Shown here: piece after piece, positions 13,197 through 17,040 of the stretch
How the letters are laid out: every line of letters begins with the position of its first letter
Numbering within the stretch: position 1 is the stretch's first letter
Source of the DNA: Bacteroides sp. CAG:545
GTDB lineage: Bacteria > Bacteroidota > Bacteroidia > Bacteroidales > UBA932
Length of the DNA: 17,040 nucleotides
Assembly (NCBI GenBank): GCA_000432515.1
Contig: HF995985.1
Coordinates: forward strand, 8,314 to 25,353
Direction of reading: 5' to 3'
Notes under the pieces: model-generated
Seen by the model: the letters and a program-made list of their open reading frames with translations, nothing else
Database searches by the model: none
What the model was told of the DNA's origin: nothing
Program-made: the position numbers and the translations under genes

Positions 13197-14237
13197 CTAT
13201 TTGACTATTTCCACGCCATCAAGGTCAATGAGTGTGAACTGCGCACTGCCTTTGTATGTGGTCAGAATTCCTTTTACATTGATCTTCGCGCCCTCATCAA
13301 GAATCTTCTTGTCAATCTGGGTGTCAGCAAATTTCGAGTAGCCGCTGGTACGGATCTGAACATCTATAGAGCCCATCTTGAAATACTGGCTTATGGTATA
13401 GGCGGAAGCGTTCTTCGTCAATTCCTTCTTCAAGTCAGTGACCTTGCGGCCTGTATTGGTCTTTCCCTCATCGAAAACGCCGCTGTTCAGATAATTGAGG
13501 AAGCCCTGCTTGGACATGGCCCAAGTGGTTACGCCCCAAGTCTTGTCAGAGAAGAAGATACGGTTGTCATTGTCGCTCGTATCCTTGTTCGGGTCGATAT
13601 AGACGAGCAGGAAAATCTGTTTTCCGTAGGTAAGGCCGTCGAGTTCCACGTAGCTGCCCACGAGTTCCGGCTTGAAGCCCTTATTAGGATTCCCATCCAC
13701 CAGAAGCTCCTTATAATCCGTTATTTTCTTGGCCGCTACCGGCTTGCCGATCTCGCCTCTGAATATGTGTGTGTCAATGATATACTGCACCTCGATATAG
13801 GATGTTTCGTACTTGGAGTCATTGCTCTCCCAGCCGAGCTGGACCATGCCGTTGTATGCGCCGAGAGTAAGACCGCTGCACTTCACATATACCCACTGAC
13901 CGAGTTTGTAGTCATTGTACAGACCGTTCTTTCCTATCTTCAGCTCGATTCCGCCTGTCTCGTCCTGGATATAAAGACTCTTGTACACATTGCCGGACCT
14001 GTCCTCGGAAATCACCTGACCGCCGATAACGATGTCATCACTGATTGTCACAGGAGTTCCCGGAGTAGTGTATAACTTCTTGAGATCCAGTATCGTAGTG
14101 TTCGGGGTCAATGTCACCGGCGTATAGACGTCGGCCTTGCCATAATCCCCGGTGAAGACCGGCTCCCATTCGTCGCAGGAAGCGAGCGCTGCCAGTAAAA
14201 CAGCCGCAGCTCCGATTATGTTAAATATCTTGTTCAT
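13197..14237 (-). CDS. DUF5689 domain-containing lipoprotein
   Basis: A 346-aa predicted surface lipoprotein. The signal MNKIFNIIGAAAVLLAALASC ends in a lipobox with Cys21. Residues of about 45-190 match my recollection of DUF5689, an OB-fold-like domain: IVIGGQVISEDRSGNVYKSL, YIQDETGGIELKI and LGQWVYVKCSGLTLG. The C-terminal half ends with another OB-like segment (INVKGILTTYKGSAQFTLI) of the kind seen in nucleic-acid- or sugar-binding OB domains. The gene lies 1 nt after the stop of a TonB-dependent receptor and 6 nt before an M3 peptidase, so all three are surely co-transcribed. DUF5689 lipoproteins recur next to TonB-dependent receptors lacking a SusD partner and may serve as the surface ligand-binding component (inference). 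The ligand is unknown. Confidence 0.85.
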   Translation of the reverse strand: MNKIFNIIGAAAVLLAALASCDEWEPVFTGDYGKADVYTPVTLTPNTTILDLKKLYTTPGTPVTISDDIVIGGQVISEDRSGNVYKSLYIQDETGGIELKIGKNGLYNDYKLGQWVYVKCSGLTLGAYNGMVQLGWESNDSKYETSYIEVQYIIDTHIFRGEIGKPVAAKKITDYKELLVDGNPNKGFKPELVGSYVELDGLTYGKQIFLLVYIDPNKDTSDNDNRIFFSDKTWGVTTWAMSKQGFLNYLNSGVFDEGKTNTGRKVTDLKKELTKNASAYTISQYFKMGSIDVQIRTSGYSKFADTQIDKKILDEGAKINVKGILTTYKGSAQFTLIDLDGVEIVK

Positions 14238-14238
14238 A

Positions 14239-17040
14239 TTAGAATCTGAAATAAATGTTCAACATATAGTTGATTCCGCTCATGTAGAAATACTTGGAAT
14301 CAAACCTGTAGTAACGCTCCTTGCTCACGGTATTGTCCACGAGACGGGTCTGCTCGTAACCGCCGGTGCGGAGATTCGTAGTATTGAGAATGTTCTTCAC
14401 CTGAAGAGAGAAGCCGAGCTGGTAGTTTCTCTTGATGTACCAGGACTTGCCGACACTTGCATTGACAAGAACAGCACCCTTGAACTTCTCCTGAGCGGCC
14501 ATATACTCGATTTCGGTAGGAGTAACGGTCTTGTCCGGACCTGAGGTAGCCATGTCTGTCCTGTAAAGAGGGTTCATGTCCAGGTATGCGAAGTCGAAGT
14601 AGTCCACGTCGGCATCCACGAACCAGTAGTTCTTGTTCCAAGACAGGCCGAGACTTGTAGCGAGCTGCGGAGTGCCTGAAACATAATGTTTTACAGTCTT
14701 GCCATCAGCAGTAGGATGACTCTTCCAGTAAGGGATGGTCACGCCATAGGTATCTTCGACGATAGCCGCGCTGTTGTCATAAGTCTGGTACATCTTAGGG
14801 TTGGAAGTGTAAACGAACTGGCCGTAGGAGACCACACCCTGGAGAGCAAGGTTCGGAACCGGAAGCGGCACCTTGAAACCGAGCTCGAGACCAATATGAC
14901 GCTGGTCAATACCGCTCATAGCGAAGTTGGTGAAGGAGTTCTGCGCATCATCGTAGAAGCTCATCACCTTGGACTGGTCCTTGATGGCTGTATAATAACC
15001 GGTCACACGGACATCGTAGCCAGAATTGCTGTACGCATAGTTCAGGTCTGCGGTCAATGTCTTGTTTGTCTTCAGATTCGGGACAATGCTGTTTCTTGTT
15101 CTCGGGGAGATGAACGCCTGGTTGAAATTAGGCGCATCAGCGATGAACGCGGCATTTGCATAAACCCTGTGGCCGCCAGGTATCACGTAGCTGACATTGA
15201 GTTTGGCAGCACCAGTCAGGAAATCTTTGACCTCGGACTTGCCGAGCGAAGTGATGGCGTCACCTGTAATAGGGTCGTATGTCGTGATGACCTTTCCTTC
15301 GTAAGTCATCGGCTGTCCATTGGCATCAAGACCAGGGAAAAGACCCTTGCGGAGAAGACCTTCTCTCCAATATTTAGTGTAACCGATACGTCCTGCCAAT
15401 GCCACATCCAGACCAAACTTGGAGAATTTGCCTGAAACCCAAGCCTCTGCACGTCTTACATTTGCATAGTAGTCGTAACCGTATTTGTCGCCCTGCTTCA
15501 ATGTCTGGGCCTTGCCGTTCTTCAGATAATAGTCCAGGTCATTCTGGTACATTGTCACAGAAGAAGCATAGTCCCTCTCTGCGAACTGGTCAATGTTCAC
15601 GTAATAGTCACCGCCGAGCAGATCGTCCAGAATCTTGTAATACTCGGTCCTGTTCCATTTGTATGAAAGGCCGCCGGCCAATGTGAAACAATTCACCGGG
15701 CTCCACTTCGCGTTGGCAGCGAAGTTCAAGTCCTGCTGGTCAGTCCTGCGCTCCTCGATAACGTACTTCGAGCGGTTGCCGTCAGCAGTGCTGTTCATGG
15801 CATTGACAGCATACAGTCTGTCCCAGTTTATGTGAGTGATGCTAGGAATATCCTGCTCCCACTGCTCTTTCGCCCACATGTACTTGGAATAGTTCAGACG
15901 GTTGTAGTCAGTATTGTCCATGAAGAAATAGCTCGGAAGATTACGGTAGTAATCAGGTCTCGGGTCCGGAGCATCGTACCAGTCAAGTGCAGTATATCCG
16001 TTCTTGCCGAAGCGGTAAAGCACTGTAGCAGAAGCCTTCAGCTTCTTGGACTCAGGGGTGAAGTCATATTTCAGGATGGCGATAGGCTCGTGAGTCTTCT
16101 TCACGCGGGCATTGCGCACCTTGCCGTTGTAATAACCCCAGTTGGAGTTGTACATATTGTCGCCCATAAGGTCATACACCTCCTGGGTAGAACCGTTCTG
16201 CGCACCCCTCTGACCAGGAGCCGCCATGAAGGTCAGACCGAGTTTGTGCTCCTCGCCGAACTTCTTCTCCACGGAACCGTAGTAGCCGAACGAACGGTAA
16301 TACACGCCCTTGATCCAGTCATTGCCGCCGAGACGGGCAGATGCGCTGAATGCGTATGACCAGCCGTTGTCGAGCTCGCCGGAAGAATAGGTCATCATCA
16401 GGCGGAGACGGTACAATGCACTGTTGGTCAGCACGCTACCTCTCCAGCCGGTGCGGACCTTCGATGCCATCGGGTCAATGTTGGTGAGTCCGTTGTAGCC
16501 ACCGAAGCCATAGTCGGAAATCTCTGAACCGTTTACACTTTCCTTGCTGCGGACCGCCTCATTCAGACCGCTCCACAGAGAATAAGGGGTGTAGCCGGTA
16601 ATCGCATCATTCATCCTCACGCCTGCCATATAGACATCCTGTGACTCGCTGGAATAGCCGCGCACGCGGAAACGAACAGAACTGAAGTTGTATCCTGCAA
16701 TGTTGTTGAACACGTCATTCTGTCCGAAAAGGATGGTCGGGCTGTCCTGATAGCCTGAATCATCCAGGTCGAACTCGGTGAAGCTCGCGTCATCGACTTC
16801 TCCTACCTTGTGGACCGGGGTCAATGACAACTTGAACATATTCTTCACATAACCGTCATTGACAGTGACATTGACCTTGGACTGAAGATAGTTTGAATTC
16901 TCGATCACGAGGTCGTACATACCGTCCTTGAGGTCAGGAATATAGAATGAACCGTCAGCACCTGTGCGCACTGTGGCGATTTCCTGTGTGCCTGAATACA
17001 GTTTCAGGACTGCGCCGTCCAAGGCTGTCTTGGAAGAGCG
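14239..17040 (-). CDS. TonB-dependent receptor with carboxypeptidase-regulatory-like domain, 5'-truncated by window edge
   Basis: Outer-membrane active transporter of which 933 residues are visible. The frame is still open at base 17040, so the start, signal peptide and any TonB box lie outside; the apparent start at 17022 is an internal TTG Leu codon. Visible order: a carboxypeptidase-regulatory/CNA-B-like domain (GAVLKLYSG ... TGADGSFYIPDLKDGMYDLV), a plug domain (NNIAGYNFSSVRFRVRGYSS ... DVYMAGVRMND), then a long beta-barrel rich in alternating aromatic strands, ending YMLNIYFRF with the terminal Phe expected for BAM recognition. No SusD-like gene follows. Instead a DUF5689 lipoprotein begins 1 nt downstream and an M3 peptidase lipoprotein comes next. 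The substrate is unknown; a peptide or protein-derived ligand is a reasonable inference from the peptidase. Confidence 0.92.
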   Translation of the reverse strand, partial: RSSKTALDGAVLKLYSGTQEIATVRTGADGSFYIPDLKDGMYDLVIENSNYLQSKVNVTVNDGYVKNMFKLSLTPVHKVGEVDDASFTEFDLDDSGYQDSPTILFGQNDVFNNIAGYNFSSVRFRVRGYSSESQDVYMAGVRMNDAITGYTPYSLWSGLNEAVRSKESVNGSEISDYGFGGYNGLTNIDPMASKVRTGWRGSVLTNSALYRLRLMMTYSSGELDNGWSYAFSASARLGGNDWIKGVYYRSFGYYGSVEKKFGEEHKLGLTFMAAPGQRGAQNGSTQEVYDLMGDNMYNSNWGYYNGKVRNARVKKTHEPIAILKYDFTPESKKLKASATVLYRFGKNGYTALDWYDAPDPRPDYYRNLPSYFFMDNTDYNRLNYSKYMWAKEQWEQDIPSITHINWDRLYAVNAMNSTADGNRSKYVIEERRTDQQDLNFAANAKWSPVNCFTLAGGLSYKWNRTEYYKILDDLLGGDYYVNIDQFAERDYASSVTMYQNDLDYYLKNGKAQTLKQGDKYGYDYYANVRRAEAWVSGKFSKFGLDVALAGRIGYTKYWREGLLRKGLFPGLDANGQPMTYEGKVITTYDPITGDAITSLGKSEVKDFLTGAAKLNVSYVIPGGHRVYANAAFIADAPNFNQAFISPRTRNSIVPNLKTNKTLTADLNYAYSNSGYDVRVTGYYTAIKDQSKVMSFYDDAQNSFTNFAMSGIDQRHIGLELGFKVPLPVPNLALQGVVSYGQFVYTSNPKMYQTYDNSAAIVEDTYGVTIPYWKSHPTADGKTVKHYVSGTPQLATSLGLSWNKNYWFVDADVDYFDFAYLDMNPLYRTDMATSGPDKTVTPTEIEYMAAQEKFKGAVLVNASVGKSWYIKRNYQLGFSLQVKNILNTTNLRTGGYEQTRLVDNTVSKERYYRFDSKYFYMSGINYMLNIYFRF

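Noticed and set aside
14686..15435. Plus-strand frame of 249 codons inside the TonB-dependent receptor gene
   Set aside because: Antisense shadow of the receptor beta-barrel; the opposite strand carries the convincing family match.

Overview
The window looks like Bacteroidota chromosome, most likely a Bacteroidales gut commensal; genus is not resolvable by eye. Signs are GH92 exo-mannosidases with lipoprotein signals, a DUF5689 surface lipoprotein next to a TonB-dependent receptor, promoters matching the Bacteroidetes TTTG / TAnnTTTG consensus, and almost no Shine-Dalgarno sequences.

Layout. (1) Positions 2-6818, plus strand, carry a mannose-use operon: a GH92 alpha-mannosidase cut by the left window edge, a second GH92 lipoprotein, a ROK sugar kinase and a type I mannose-6-phosphate isomerase (ManA). 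Together they suggest extracytoplasmic trimming of mannosides, phosphorylation of the freed mannose, and isomerisation to fructose-6-phosphate. A 95-nt cloverleaf-like element lies just upstream of manA. (2) Positions 6819-11180 form an accessory island, partly AT-richer than the flanks. It holds two paralogous but divergent ATPases (GRRRIGKT P-loop, C-terminal PD-(D/E)xK-type nuclease motif), each preceded by its own unrelated palindrome. It also holds the 3' half of an endonuclease/exonuclease/phosphatase gene, and a minimal nucleotidyltransferase/HEPN pair whose HEPN gene appears to have lost its 5' end by deletion. A roughly 107-nt nested palindrome closes the island. (3) Positions 11181-17040, minus strand, carry a tightly packed operon, in transcription order: a TonB-dependent receptor cut by the right edge, a DUF5689 lipoprotein and an M3-family dipeptidyl carboxypeptidase lipoprotein. 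This looks like an outer-membrane uptake and peptide-processing unit without SusD.

Most distinctive signals: (a) the two ATPase genes with dedicated palindromic arrays at their promoter or start; (b) the cloverleaf element ahead of manA; (c) the large palindrome between the island and the peptidase operon; (d) strong over-representation of the heptamer CATTGAC/GTCAATG (26 hits by eye, about 2 expected), with a gap across the island. No rRNA, tRNA, CRISPR array, transposase or integrase was seen.
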